Positions 1 through 9,180 of a stretch of 64,000 nt of DNA are shown here, piece by piece. Numbering within the stretch: the first letter of the stretch is position 1; each line of letters begins with the position of its first letter. The DNA comes from Pseudomonadota bacterium (GTDB lineage: Bacteria; Pseudomonadota; Alphaproteobacteria; Azospirillales; Azospirillaceae), in the NCBI GenBank assembly GCA_023411035.1, contig JAEYPE010000034.1, forward strand, positions 5,539-69,538, written 5' to 3'. Made by a program: the position numbers and the translations under genes. The notes below the pieces were generated by a model. That model made no database searches and was not told the DNA's origin. It worked only from the letters and a program-made list of their open reading frames with translations.

Positions 1-1
1 A

Positions 2-583
2 GCCCCGCGTTTCCACGTCGTCGCGATGGATTTCGGCGCCAAGCGCAACATCCTGCGCTGCCTCGCCGCATCGGGCTGCAAGGTCACGGTCGTTCCGGGC
101 AACGCCACGGTCGATGAGGTGATGCGCCACAAGCCGGACGGCATCTTCCTGTCCAACGGCCCCGGCGACCCCGCGGCCACCGGCGAATACGCCGTGCCGA
201 CCATCAAGGGCCTGCTCGACACCGGCCTGCCGATGTTCGGCATCTGCCTGGGCCACCAGATGCTGTCGCTGGCGCTGGGCGCCAAGACGAAGAAGATGCC
301 GCTCGGCCACCGCGGCGCCAACCATCCGGTGAAGGATCTGGCCTCGGGCCGGGTGGAGATCACCAGCCAGAACCACGGCTTCGTGGTGATGGAGGAGACC
401 CTGCCCGCCGACGCCGAGGTGACCCACGTCAGCCTGTTCGACGGCTCCAACGAGGGCATCCGGCTGAAGAACAAGCCGGTCTTCTCGGTGCAGTACCATC
501 CGGAGGCTTCGCCCGGCCCGCAGGACAGCCACTATCTGTTCGACCGCTTCGTGGCGCTGATGGACGGCAAGCAGCCGGCCTGA
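2..583 (+). CDS. carA: Carbamoyl-phosphate synthase small subunit, 3' part
   Basis: This is the C-terminal glutamine amidotransferase half of the CarA subunit, which hydrolyses glutamine and passes ammonia to CarB for arginine and pyrimidine synthesis. The frame is open to the window edge, so the N-terminal half lies upstream. The visible part begins with VVAMDFGAKRNILR, the usual start of the GATase domain. It carries SNGPGDP, the nucleophile motif GICLGHQ and the HPEASPGP motif that supplies the His/Glu pair. The frame ends normally and an intrinsic terminator follows within 30 bases, so this is probably the last gene of its transcript. Confidence 0.95.
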   Translation, partial: APRFHVVAMDFGAKRNILRCLAASGCKVTVVPGNATVDEVMRHKPDGIFLSNGPGDPAATGEYAVPTIKGLLDTGLPMFGICLGHQMLSLALGAKTKKMPLGHRGANHPVKDLASGRVEITSQNHGFVVMEETLPADAEVTHVSLFDGSNEGIRLKNKPVFSVQYHPEASPGPQDSHYLFDRFVALMDGKQPA

Positions 584-611
584 CGTCTTGCGTCTGCACT
601 GCCTGAGGTTG

Positions 612-640
612 AAAAAGGAGTCGCTTGCGGCTCCTTTTTT
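612..640 (+). terminator. Intrinsic terminator after carA
   Basis: AAAAAGGAG and CTCCTTTTTT form an inverted repeat around a ten-base loop, with a run of six T at the 3' side, 28 bases beyond the carA stop. Confidence 0.85.
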
Positions 641-787
641 ATGTCCGAGCCCAGCTTCGGGTCCGCCCGCATTCGCGCTTCCGTTCGATGGAATTCCCCA
701 CCCATTCAAAGCTGTGTTCTTTGCCGCCGGACTCTGCGATGGTTACATATGCGCTCTTTGGTCATTCATACAGGAGTATGACAACCC

Positions 788-3700
788 GTGCCTGTGCACG
801 CGCAGGATGACGACGCGCCAGCCGGAAACGGCGAGTTGACCGGCGACGACCGGCCCAGGGCGGGTGGCCTTTCGCTCCGCACCGGGCTGGTGCTGCTGGT
901 CATGGCGGCGATGCTGCCGATGCTGGGCTTCGCCGGCTGGACGGTCGTCCGCATGGCCGAGACGCAAAGCGCCGCCATCGAACGCTCCGGCCAGGATCTG
1001 GCGCGGACGCTGGCCGTCGCGGTGGACCGCGAACTCACCGCGATGGAGACGGCGCTCCAGGTCCTGACCACCTCACCCCATCTGGAAAAGGGCGACCTCG
1101 CCGCCTTCCACCGGCAGGCGATGGAGTTGTTGCGGCAGAAGGGCTTCCGGCGCGAAGGCGTCCATATCATTCTGACGGACACCCAGGGCCGGCAGTTGAT
1201 GAGCACCCGCCGCCCCTTCGGCGAACCGCTGCCCCGCGCCGCCTTGACCGGGCTGATCCGGCGGGCGGCGGAGAGCGGCCAATCCCAAATCTCCGAGCTT
1301 TTCACCAACAAAATATCCCAGCACCCGCTGGTCGCCGTGGTGCTGCCGATGAACCGCAACGGCCCCTCGGACCACGTTCTGGCGATGAGCCTGCCTCCGG
1401 CGGCCTTCATCGACGTGTTGCGCCAGCAGGGCCTTCCGGAGGGCTGGATCGCCGCCCTGTGGGACCGGCAGGGCATCTTCATCACCCGCACCGCCTCGCC
1501 CGAGTCCTTCATCGGCACCCCGATTTCGGCGGAGGTGTTCCGCCGGACGGCATCGGCCAGTTCCGGGACCTTTCCCAACGTCGCGCGGGACGGCACGCCC
1601 CTGTTCAACGCCTTCGCCCGGTCGGAGCTGTCGGGCTGGACCGTCGCCGTCGGCGTGCCGCAGGAAGTGATCGCCGCCCCCTTGCACCGGTCGCTTCTGC
1701 TGGTGCTGACGGGGGGCGGCGTCCTGCTGATCCTCAGTCTGGCAATGACGCTGGCGGTCGGGCGGCGCATCGCCGATCCGGTCGCGGCGCTGGCCGGCTC
1801 CGCCCTGGCGCTGGGGCGCGACGGACCGCACGCCTCACCGATGCTGACCACCCCCGCGCCGATCCGCGAGGTCAACGCGGTGGCCGGCGCCCTGAACCTG
1901 GCGGCCCGCCGCCTGCGCGACAGCGAGGCGCAGCAGCGGCTGGTCATGGAGGTCGTCGGGCTGGGCGTCTGGCGCTTCGACGCACGCAGCCGCCGCTTCC
2001 ACGGGTCGGACCGCACCGCCATGCTACTGGGCGTCCCGGCGCTGGACGGCGCTTCGGTCGAATCCTGGATTCGCAACGTCTCGGCGGACCACCGCAACGC
2101 CATCCGTGCCGCCCTCTACCGCGAAGACCCGTCGAAGGGGGAACTGGAGGCGGAGTTTCCCGTGGGGTCGCCCGACGGACAGGTCCGTTGGCTGGCCATG
2201 CGCGGGTCCTGCCTGACCGATCCGGACGGCGCCGCCCGCGCCGTCGGCATCCTGGAGGACGTGACGGAGCGCCGGCGCGCCCACGAGATGCAGTTGGGCG
2301 AGCTGGTGGACCGCCACGCCTCCGACCGCCGCCTGTTCGCCGCCATCATCGAAAGCTCCACCGACCTGATCGTCGCGGTGAATCAGGAGCTTCGCTACAT
2401 CCTCTTCAACGGTGCCTATCAGCGGGAGGTGGAGGCCCTGTACGGCCACCGCCCGGCCATCGGCCAGCGCCTGCTGGACATGCTGGAGCATCTGCCCACC
2501 GCGCAGATCACCGCGGAGTCCATGTGGAGCCGCGCGCTGGGCGGGGAGCGCTTCACCATCGTGGAGGAGCTGGGCGCCCCCAATCTGAAGCGCAAGCGCT
2601 ACGAGCTGGCCTTCGGTACCATTCTGGACGCCAGCGGGCGGCGGATCGGCGCCTATCACGTCGCCCGCGACGTGGAGGAGCAGGAACGCACCCAGCAGGC
2701 GTTGCGCGAGATCGAGGAAACGCTGCATCAGGCCCGCAAGATGGAGGCCATCGGGCAGCTCACCGGCGGCATCGCCCACGATTTCAACAACCTGCTCCAG
2801 GCCATCGGGACCTCGCTCTACCTCCTGCGTTCCGCGGGTGAGCGCGGCGCGGCCAATCCCCAGGCGCTGGACATGGCGGAAAAGGCGGTGGAGCGCGGCG
2901 CCACCCTGACCCAGCATCTTCTGGCCTTCTCGCGCCGTCAGCGGCTGGAGCCGAAGACGGTGGACGTCGGCGCTTTGGTCGCGGGCATGAGCGGGCTTCT
3001 GGAACGCACGCTGGGCGGCACCACCCGCATCGTGACCGAGACGGAGCCCGACCTGTGGCCGGCGCGGGTGGACCCGAACCAGCTCGAAATGGCCATCCTC
3101 AACCTCGCCATCAACGCGCGGGACGCCATGGCGGCGGGCGGCACCCTGACCATCCGCACCGCCAATTGCCCGGACGGGGCGGAGGGGCGTCCGCTCGACC
3201 TTGCCGCCGGGGACTGCGTGTCCATCGCCGTCGCCGACACCGGCAGCGGGATGAGCGAGGAGACGGCGGCGCGCGCCTTCGAGCCCTTCTTCACGACGAA
3301 GGGCGTCGGGCACGGCACGGGTCTGGGCCTGTCCATGGTGCATGGGCTGGCCGCCCAATCCGGGGGAGCGGTGATGCTGGCGACGCGGCTCGGCGCCGGC
3401 ACCACGGTGACGCTCTACCTGCCGCGGGCCGAAGCGGACGAGGATGCGGCCCATGGCGCCGAACCGCCGCCCCCCGCCCAGACGCAGCCCCACTCCGCCA
3501 CCATCCTGCTGGTGGAGGACGAGGCTCTGGTCCGCATGGCGACCGCGACGGTTCTGGAACAGGCCGGTTTCCGCATCATGGAGGCGTCCGGCGGCCCCGA
3601 CGCGCTGGACGTTCTCGCCCGCGAACCGGAGGTGGACCTCGTGCTGACCGACTACGCGATGCCCGGCATGACGGGGCTGGAACTGGTCCGGGAACTGCGC

Positions 3701-3859
3701 AAGCGGCGCCCCGGCCTGCCGGTTCTGATGGTGACCGGTTACGCCGAAATCCAGCGGGCCTCGGCGCTGGACGGGATGCCCATCCTGCAAAAGCCCTACC
3801 GGGCGGACGAGTTGGTCGCCCGCATCCGCGCCACTTTGCCCGCGGCCCCGCCCGGCTGA
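788..3859 (+). CDS. Membrane-bound hybrid sensor histidine kinase with two PAS domains and a receiver
   Basis: This predicted inner-membrane sensor kinase has 1023 residues. In order: TM1 (about 33-54), a periplasmic Cache-like region (55-300), TM2 (302-325), HAMP (to about 380), two PAS-like domains (378-495 and 513-635), HisKA with the phosphoacceptor in GGIAHDFNN (His664), a HATPase domain (NLAINARDAM, DTGSGM, GTGLGLSMVHG) and a C-terminal receiver with LVEDE, phospho-acceptor Asp955 (LTDYAMPGM) and the conserved Lys in LQKPY. The start is GTG, chosen because CAGGAG lies 11 bases upstream and the nearer ATG at 778 is out of frame. No response-regulator gene is adjacent, so the signal and output are unknown. 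It stands alone, with its own spacer after the carA terminator. Confidence 0.9.
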   Translation: MPVHAQDDDAPAGNGELTGDDRPRAGGLSLRTGLVLLVMAAMLPMLGFAGWTVVRMAETQSAAIERSGQDLARTLAVAVDRELTAMETALQVLTTSPHLEKGDLAAFHRQAMELLRQKGFRREGVHIILTDTQGRQLMSTRRPFGEPLPRAALTGLIRRAAESGQSQISELFTNKISQHPLVAVVLPMNRNGPSDHVLAMSLPPAAFIDVLRQQGLPEGWIAALWDRQGIFITRTASPESFIGTPISAEVFRRTASASSGTFPNVARDGTPLFNAFARSELSGWTVAVGVPQEVIAAPLHRSLLLVLTGGGVLLILSLAMTLAVGRRIADPVAALAGSALALGRDGPHASPMLTTPAPIREVNAVAGALNLAARRLRDSEAQQRLVMEVVGLGVWRFDARSRRFHGSDRTAMLLGVPALDGASVESWIRNVSADHRNAIRAALYREDPSKGELEAEFPVGSPDGQVRWLAMRGSCLTDPDGAARAVGILEDVTERRRAHEMQLGELVDRHASDRRLFAAIIESSTDLIVAVNQELRYILFNGAYQREVEALYGHRPAIGQRLLDMLEHLPTAQITAESMWSRALGGERFTIVEELGAPNLKRKRYELAFGTILDASGRRIGAYHVARDVEEQERTQQALREIEETLHQARKMEAIGQLTGGIAHDFNNLLQAIGTSLYLLRSAGERGAANPQALDMAEKAVERGATLTQHLLAFSRRQRLEPKTVDVGALVAGMSGLLERTLGGTTRIVTETEPDLWPARVDPNQLEMAILNLAINARDAMAAGGTLTIRTANCPDGAEGRPLDLAAGDCVSIAVADTGSGMSEETAARAFEPFFTTKGVGHGTGLGLSMVHGLAAQSGGAVMLATRLGAGTTVTLYLPRAEADEDAAHGAEPPPPAQTQPHSATILLVEDEALVRMATATVLEQAGFRIMEASGGPDALDVLAREPEVDLVLTDYAMPGMTGLELVRELRKRRPGLPVLMVTGYAEIQRASALDGMPILQKPYRADELVARIRATLPAAPPG

Positions 3860-3910
3860 CCCCGGCCGCTGCTTCGGCCCCCTGCTTCGCCCCGCTGCTT
3901 CGAACGTCCC

Positions 3911-4216
3911 ATGCCGCCTCCGGACCCGTCCCATCCGCCCTGCCCGCTCTGCGGACGCCCGATGGTGCCCGGCCCCAGCCTGAACGAGCACCACCTGATC
4001 CCCCGCACCTACGGCGGGCGGGAGACGGTGACCATGCACCGCATCTGCCACGCCAAGATCCACGCGGTGCTGAGCGAGGCGGAATTGCGCGACCGCTACC
4101 ACACCATCGCCAGCCTGCGCGCCCATCCGGACATCGCCGCCTTCCTGCGCTGGGTGGCCCGCAAGCCCCCGGAATTCACGGACGGCCACGCTTCCGAACG
4201 ACGCCGCCGCCGGTAA
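3911..4216 (+). CDS. Small HNH-nuclease-like zinc-binding protein
   Basis: The 101-residue protein has an N-terminal CPLC pair, then NEHHLIPRTYGG and HRICHAKIH. This CxxC...HH...H..C..H spacing is typical of HNH endonuclease folds with a structural zinc. The C-terminal half is basic and ends in five arginines. It starts 51 bases after the hybrid kinase and may be co-transcribed with it, but nothing links the two functions. Family membership is inferred from motif spacing alone; the nuclease activity and target are unknown. Confidence 0.65.
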   Translation: MPPPDPSHPPCPLCGRPMVPGPSLNEHHLIPRTYGGRETVTMHRICHAKIHAVLSEAELRDRYHTIASLRAHPDIAAFLRWVARKPPEFTDGHASERRRRR

Positions 4217-4232
4217 CTCTTCACGGCAAGAG

Positions 4233-4979
4233 TTAAACACGCCCGATGTAACGGCTGACCTCGCCGTTGCAGGAACGGCTGATGCGCTCATATTCGGCGG
4301 GGGTATCGACGCGGGCCTGCCGCGCGGTCCGCTCGCGCCCGAACTCATCGATCAACTGGCGCATCGCGGCCTTGATCGGCTGCTCGATCGCCGACGCCAC
4401 CTGCCGTTCGGAACGGCCCTGCGCCGGGCCGAGGCGGGCGACCACATCCTCCAGCCGACGCTTCAGGGCCGGCACATACTCCCGCAAAAGCTGCTCGTCC
4501 ACCGCGACGTGGCGCATCTCGTGGGCCAGGACCTCGGCATGGATGCAACTGCCCTGCGGCAACTCGCGGGCCACATAGACGGTGCGCTGGTCATAGCCGA
4601 AGGTGACGGTCAGAATCTGCGCCGCGCCGCAATAGCGGCCCTGCCCCAGCGAGGCGGTGACGATGCTGACCTGCCATTGCTGATTGTATTGACTGGCGGT
4701 CAGCCCCAACGTGTGGGCATTGGCGGTGCGGCCCGTGACGGGCGGCCGCCCCGGCTTCCGGGCAAGCTGCCCGATGGACTGGCTGTAATCGGTGCGCAGC
4801 GGAACGACCTGCATGTCCAGGGCCACGCGGGCCGGAGCGAAGGCCGGACAGGACGCGACTCCGGTCTGAGCCGCCGCAGGCGTCGAAAAGGCCAACCCTC
4901 CCCCGCCCAGGCAAATGAGCGTCAGAAGGCCGGCGCGCCAGGACTGCCGGAAGGAAGGACGGAACGGGCGGAGGGTCAT
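4233..4979 (-). CDS. Secreted protein with an HExxH zinc-protease-like motif
   Basis: The 248-residue protein opens with a clear signal peptide (basic start, hydrophobic stretch, cleavage near AAAQT). Its centre contains AEVLAHEMRHVAVDEQ, an HExxH motif of the kind that binds catalytic zinc in metallopeptidases, and it has several cysteines (SCPAF, RYCGA, SCIH, RSCN) suited to an oxidising compartment. It resembles predicted secreted zinc proteases of the DUF922 type, but that assignment is by motif only. It converges on the HNH gene, and its start lies 53 bases from the end of serA on the same strand, so read-through from serA is possible. Confidence 0.55.
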   Translation of the reverse strand: MTLRPFRPSFRQSWRAGLLTLICLGGGGLAFSTPAAAQTGVASCPAFAPARVALDMQVVPLRTDYSQSIGQLARKPGRPPVTGRTANAHTLGLTASQYNQQWQVSIVTASLGQGRYCGAAQILTVTFGYDQRTVYVARELPQGSCIHAEVLAHEMRHVAVDEQLLREYVPALKRRLEDVVARLGPAQGRSERQVASAIEQPIKAAMRQLIDEFGRERTARQARVDTPAEYERISRSCNGEVSRYIGRV

Positions 4980-5032
4980 TCCGCCTATGTCGGTGCGGCC
5001 CCCACCAACGGCAAGGGCCGCGCCCGTGGACC

Positions 5033-6286
5033 TCAGCGCCGGCCCGGATAGAGGAAGCGTGTCTTCAGCGTGCCCTCGATGGCGCGCAGATCGTTGGTCA
5101 CCTCGTTCTCGTCCACGTCGCCGTCCACATCGACCACGACGTAGCCCAGTTCCGGATCGGTCTGGAGATACTGCGCGGCGATGTTCAGGTTGCGGCCCGA
5201 GAAGGCCTCGTTGATCTTGCGCAGCACGCCCGGACGGTTCTCGTGGACGTGCAGGAAACGGGTGCAGCCGGCATGGACCGGCAGGCCGACCTCCGGGAAG
5301 TTCACCGCCCCCATGGTCGAGCCGTTGTCCGAATACTCGATCAGCTTCTGCGACACTTCGGTGCCGATGTTGGCCTGTGCCTCCATCGTGGAACCGCCGA
5401 TGTGCGGGGTCAGGATCACGTTGTCCAGCCCGCGCAGCGCGCTCTCGAACACCTCCTGGTCGCCGCCCGGCTCCTTCGGGAACACGTCGATGGCGGCACC
5501 CAGCAGGTGCTTGTCCTTCAGGGCCGCGGCCAGCGCCTCGATCACCACGACCTTGCCGCGGGCGGCGTTGATCAGGTGGGCGCCCTTCTTCATGGCGCGG
5601 ATCTGCGCCTCGCCGATCATGTCGCGGGTCTGCGGGGTGTCGGGGACGTGCAGGGTCACCACGTCGGACACGGCCAGCAGTTCTTCCAGCGAGTGGCAGG
5701 GCTGGGCGTTGCCGAGAGCCAGCTTGTTCACGACGTCGTAGTAGCGGACCTTCATGCCCATCGATTCGGCCAGGATCGACACCTGCGTGCCGATGTGGCC
5801 ATAGCCGACGATGCCAAGCGTCTTGCCGCGGATCTCGTAGCTGTCCTTGGCCGACTTCATCCAGCCGCCGCCATGCACGAGGTTCGACTTCGGGAAGATG
5901 CCGCGCATCAGCATGATGATCTCGCCGATCACCAGTTCCGCCACCGACCGGGTGTTCGAATAGGGTGCGTTGAAGACCGGGATGCCGAGTCGGCGGGCGG
6001 CCTTCAGATCCACCTGGTTCGTGCCGATGCAGAAGCAGCCGACGCTGAACAGGCGGGTTGCCGCCTCCAGCACCTTGGCGGTCAGATGGGTGCGCGAGCG
6101 GATGCCCAGCATGTGGACGGACCCGATGCGCTCCAGCAGTTCCGCCTCGTCCAGCGCGTGCGGAAGACGCTCCACGGTGGCGTAACCGCCGTGCGCCAAC
6201 TCGTTGATGGCGTTGTCGTGAACGCCTTCGAGCAGCAGGATGTTGATCTTGTCCTTGGAGAGCGAGAGCTTCGTCACGGCTGGCAT
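5033..6286 (-). CDS. serA: D-3-phosphoglycerate dehydrogenase
   Basis: SerA oxidises 3-phosphoglycerate with NAD in the first committed step of serine synthesis. The 417-residue protein has the size and layout of the E. coli enzyme: a split substrate domain, a Rossmann fold with GIVGYGHIGTQ, the catalytic His in TPHIGGST, and a C-terminal ACT domain (FLHVHENRPGVLRKIN) that in this family binds serine for feedback inhibition. The start is the ATG of MPAVTKLS; an upstream in-frame extension (MALPCALA...) does not look like family sequence. No strong ribosome site is visible. It is divergent from the ArsC-family gene. Confidence 0.93.
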   Translation of the reverse strand: MPAVTKLSLSKDKINILLLEGVHDNAINELAHGGYATVERLPHALDEAELLERIGSVHMLGIRSRTHLTAKVLEAATRLFSVGCFCIGTNQVDLKAARRLGIPVFNAPYSNTRSVAELVIGEIIMLMRGIFPKSNLVHGGGWMKSAKDSYEIRGKTLGIVGYGHIGTQVSILAESMGMKVRYYDVVNKLALGNAQPCHSLEELLAVSDVVTLHVPDTPQTRDMIGEAQIRAMKKGAHLINAARGKVVVIEALAAALKDKHLLGAAIDVFPKEPGGDQEVFESALRGLDNVILTPHIGGSTMEAQANIGTEVSQKLIEYSDNGSTMGAVNFPEVGLPVHAGCTRFLHVHENRPGVLRKINEAFSGRNLNIAAQYLQTDPELGYVVVDVDGDVDENEVTNDLRAIEGTLKTRFLYPGRR

Positions 6287-6485
6287 CCGTTCAAATGATT
6301 GGCCCCGCACGCGGTGGGCCGCCAATAATGCGAGCGCGCAAGGTAATGCCAAGCGCCGGCCTTGTCACGCGAGGGATGTTGCGTTGCCGTCGCCATTCCG
6401 CATGGCGGGTTGGCGCGGCGCGCGGGGCGGGTGTATCTCTGCCACAGCAAACCACGAGGCCGGCAAGAGCGAGGGAAACACCGGG

Positions 6486-6827
6486 ATGAGCGACGTCACC
6501 ATCTACCACAACCCGCGCTGCACCAAGTCGCGCCAGACGCTGGAGCTTCTGAAGTCCCAGGGCGTCGAGCCCACCGTCGTGGAGTATCTGAAGACCCCGC
6601 CCGGCGCGGAGGAGCTGAAGGCCATCCTGGGCAAGCTGGGCAAGGGTCCGCGCGATATCCTGCGGTCCAAGGAAGCTGCGGAGGCCGGAATCGCCAAGGA
6701 TCTGGACGGCGACGCCCTGATCGCCGCCCTGGCCGCCAACCCCACCGCCATCGAGCGTCCCATCGTCGTCAAGGGCGACCAGGCCCGCGTGGGCCGTCCG
6801 CCGGAAAGCGTTCTGGAGATCCTGTAA
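6486..6827 (+). CDS. arsC: ArsC/YfgD-family glutaredoxin-dependent reductase
   Basis: The 113-residue protein begins SDVTIYHNPRCTKSRQTLELL, with the single active-site Cys of the ArsC family (Cys12 or so), and ends with ERPIVVKGDQARVGRPPE, which supplies the conserved arginine region. ArsC reduces arsenate to arsenite using glutathione and glutaredoxin. The short length and lack of neighbouring ars genes fit the YfgD subgroup equally well, whose substrate is uncertain. Its stop is immediately followed by the GTG of prmB with no spacer, so the two are probably translationally coupled. Confidence 0.82.
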   Translation: MSDVTIYHNPRCTKSRQTLELLKSQGVEPTVVEYLKTPPGAEELKAILGKLGKGPRDILRSKEAAEAGIAKDLDGDALIAALAANPTAIERPIVVKGDQARVGRPPESVLEIL

Positions 6828-7769
6828 GTGACCAAATCCTCCCTGGACCTCACCCCCGCCGACGCGGCGACCGAGCTGCGCACCGTCCGCGACCTGATCC
6901 GCTACGGCGTCAGCCGCTTCAACGAGGCCGAACTGGACTACGGCCACGGCACCAGCAACGCCTATGACGAGGCGGTGTTCATGGTGCTGGAAGGGCTGAG
7001 CCTGCCCATCGACCAGCTCGACCCCTATCTGGACGCGCGCCTGACCCTGGCGGAGCGCCGGAAGGTCGCCGACCTGCTGCACGCCCGCGTGGAGACGCGC
7101 AAGCCCGCCTCCTACCTGCTGAACCGGGCCTACATCCAGGGCATCCCCTTCTATGTCGACGAACGGGTGATCGTCCCGCGCTCCTACATCGGGGAGATCC
7201 TGTTCTCCGACCTGATCGGCGGCGACGACTTCACGCTGGTGGAGGACCCGACGGAGGTTGAACGGGTGCTGGACCTCTGCACCGGCTCCGGCTGCCTCGC
7301 CATCCTGGCCGCGCAGATCTTCCCGGAGGCCCAGGTGGACGCCGTGGACCTGTCCGCCGACGCGCTGGAGGTGGCCAAGCGCAACATCGCCGACAGCGGG
7401 TTCGGGGACCGCATCGCGCTGCACCACGGCGACCTGTTCGCGCCGCTGAAGAACCGCAAGTACGACGTCATCATCACCAACCCGCCCTATGTGGACGCCG
7501 AGGCGATGGCCAACCTGCCGCCGGAATTCCGGCACGAGCCGGAAATGGCCCTGGCGTCGGGCGAGGACGGTCTGGACATCGTGCGCCGCATCCTGAAGGA
7601 AGCGCCCAAGCACCTGACGCCGGACGGCGGCCTGCTCTGCGAGTTCGGCACGGGCCGCGAGATCCTGGAAGCCGAATATCCGGATCTGGACTTCTTCTGG
7701 GTGGAGACAGCCAACAGCTTCGGCGAGGTCTTCTGGCTGACCCGCGACCAGTTGAAGGCAGCGAAATAA
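6828..7769 (+). CDS. prmB: Ribosomal protein L3 glutamine methyltransferase
   Basis: The 313-residue protein matches PrmB, an SAM-dependent enzyme that N5-methylates a glutamine of ribosomal protein L3. The N-terminal helical region (TVRDLIRYGVSRFNEAELDYGHGT) is PrmB-specific. The Rossmann part carries the SAM motif LDLCTGSGCLAILAA and the substrate motif NPPYVD, shared with the PrmC/HemK enzymes that methylate release factors. The N-terminal type and DEAVFM segment argue for PrmB rather than PrmC. The start is GTG directly abutting the stop of the upstream gene. Confidence 0.9.
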   Translation: MTKSSLDLTPADAATELRTVRDLIRYGVSRFNEAELDYGHGTSNAYDEAVFMVLEGLSLPIDQLDPYLDARLTLAERRKVADLLHARVETRKPASYLLNRAYIQGIPFYVDERVIVPRSYIGEILFSDLIGGDDFTLVEDPTEVERVLDLCTGSGCLAILAAQIFPEAQVDAVDLSADALEVAKRNIADSGFGDRIALHHGDLFAPLKNRKYDVIITNPPYVDAEAMANLPPEFRHEPEMALASGEDGLDIVRRILKEAPKHLTPDGGLLCEFGTGREILEAEYPDLDFFWVETANSFGEVFWLTRDQLKAAK

Positions 7770-7779
7770 GCAGGCTCCG

Positions 7780-7866
7780 TTAGCGCTTGAGCCAGTCGAG
7801 AGCGGCGGCCGATGGCAGGATGCCCCTGAAGGGAGGCCGCCGTTTTCTCACAGCGGGTAGCGATGG
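7780..7866 (-). pseudogene. 3' remnant of an IS5-type transposase (copy A)
   Basis: Read on the minus strand this stretch encodes AIATRCEKTAAS and, after a one-base shift, GILPSAAALDWLKR followed by a stop. This is the usual C-terminal signature of IS5-family DDE transposases (ATRYEKTA... LDWLK). About 80 bases are repeated in copy B near 9181 at roughly 80 % identity by eye, including the same one-base frame slip. No upstream transposase sequence remains. The family call rests on recalled C-terminal motifs and needs a search. Confidence 0.5.
7803..7846 (+). terminator. Terminator-like hairpin after prmB
   Basis: CGGCGGCC (7803-7810) pairs perfectly with GGCCGCCG (7835-7842), followed by TTTT. 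The interior can fold further (CCC CTGAA GGG). It lies 34 bases past the prmB stop and inside the transposase remnant, so a piece of IS sequence may now serve as terminator. Confidence 0.5.
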
Positions 7867-7980
7867 CGAGCCACTCGGCTCCGATCTCGAGTGTGCAGTC
7901 TTCCCCAAGCCGATCAGGTACGTTACCGAACTTTACCGTGAGAGGTGCGCGGCCTGTCCGTGGCGGCATCGGCGGGTGCG

Positions 7981-9036
7981 TCAGCTCTTCCCCGAGGTTC
8001 CCGCCTCAAGGATCGAGACGATCGAGAACAGGGTGAAGCAGACGGCTCCCAACCCGACCAGGATTCGTGCCGGAACGAAGAACGCGGAATCGCCGACCGC
8101 CGCTTCCGCAAGAAAAGCGGAGAAGAACAGGCAGGCGAGACAGGTCATCACCGGGATGAGCGGTACCCGGTTGGCCAGAGCGCATTCCCGCCGCCAGACC
8201 AACGCAAGAAGCCAAACCTTTGAGATGATGCTGTAGCATATCATGCCGAGCCCGAGCAGGACACAGCCGGGCGCGATCCGCTCCGGCCGATCGGAACCGA
8301 ACAGCACGATCAATCCCCACGTAAAGACTGCCGTTCCCATCACAAGCACCCAGAAGGTCCAGGCCCAGCGTTCAGCCTCGTCGAACAGGTTGCGTACCTG
8401 CCGCACCACCGTCGAAACCAGCGAAATCAGGCTCGCACAGATCGCCGCGAGGCCCATCAGGACGTGGCCGGCAACAAAGTGGGGGGTCTCCGCCCCGCGC
8501 GTCAGCAGGGTGATTGCCCAGACGGCGCTGATCGCCGCGGCCGCAACGGGAATGCAGATCAGCCCGCGACCGAACGAGGCGCTGTAGGATTCGGCCGGCG
8601 TGCCGTCTTCGCGGCGACCATGCGCGTTCTTCGGAATCAGGGTGAAGGTGCTCGACGCGGTGGCAACGGTGCTGACACAGGCGGCGATCAGGCCGACCCC
8701 GAACATGACGTGGCCCGCCACGAAGCTTGGCGCACCATCCTGACGAAGGACCAGCAAGCCCCATATCACGGTCACAAGCGCGGCCGTGTAGCCAAGGATC
8801 GGCAGGGTGATCTTCCAGGTTCGGCTGAACGTGTGCGTGATCTGCCGGATGATCATGGCGGCGGTCGTGAAAAGCGCGATGCAGATCGACGTCAGCGACA
8901 TGAGCACATGTCCCGCTATGAAATGATCCCCATCGGCTCCGCCCGATCGAACATAAAGCCCAAAGCTCAGGCATATGACGCCCATTGCGAGGGGGATAGC
9001 TCGAAAGAGTATGCTGATCCAATAGTTCATGAACAA
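7981..9036 (-). CDS. YhiM-like (DUF2776) inner-membrane protein
   Basis: The 351-residue protein has about ten hydrophobic segments and a recurring pattern FVAGHVLxGLxxICASLIS, present three or four times, which suggests internal duplication. It aligns along its whole length with my recollection of E. coli YhiM (350 residues), including FGVGLIAACVSTVA, CYSIISKVWLLALVWRR and the terminal LVGLGAVCFTLFSIVSILEAG. YhiM is an inner-membrane protein linked to acid survival; its mechanism is unknown. The gene is visibly AT-richer than its neighbours and is flanked by two transposase remnants, which points to transfer. It converges on prmB. Confidence 0.8.
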   Translation of the reverse strand: MFMNYWISILFRAIPLAMGVICLSFGLYVRSGGADGDHFIAGHVLMSLTSICIALFTTAAMIIRQITHTFSRTWKITLPILGYTAALVTVIWGLLVLRQDGAPSFVAGHVMFGVGLIAACVSTVATASSTFTLIPKNAHGRREDGTPAESYSASFGRGLICIPVAAAAISAVWAITLLTRGAETPHFVAGHVLMGLAAICASLISLVSTVVRQVRNLFDEAERWAWTFWVLVMGTAVFTWGLIVLFGSDRPERIAPGCVLLGLGMICYSIISKVWLLALVWRRECALANRVPLIPVMTCLACLFFSAFLAEAAVGDSAFFVPARILVGLGAVCFTLFSIVSILEAGTSGKS

Positions 9037-9180
9037 TCCCTCGGCAATTGGGTGAAGTTTCCAGCATATTCACCGAATCATCTGCGCCGAGTGATATTGC
9101 GCAGCCACTTTACCTTTCAATGGCCAAATGTATTCCTTAACAGCGCCGCGGCGCGCCGGATCTTTCACTAGGGTCCTTTC

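Noticed and set aside
778..810. ATG at 778 as the start of the hybrid kinase
   Set aside because: It is in a different frame and stops after ten residues; the GTG at 788 opens the kinase frame.
766..2103. Long open frame on the minus strand opposite the hybrid kinase
   Set aside because: Arg/Ser-rich translation without domains. High GC leaves the opposite strand open, and the plus-strand kinase explains the region.
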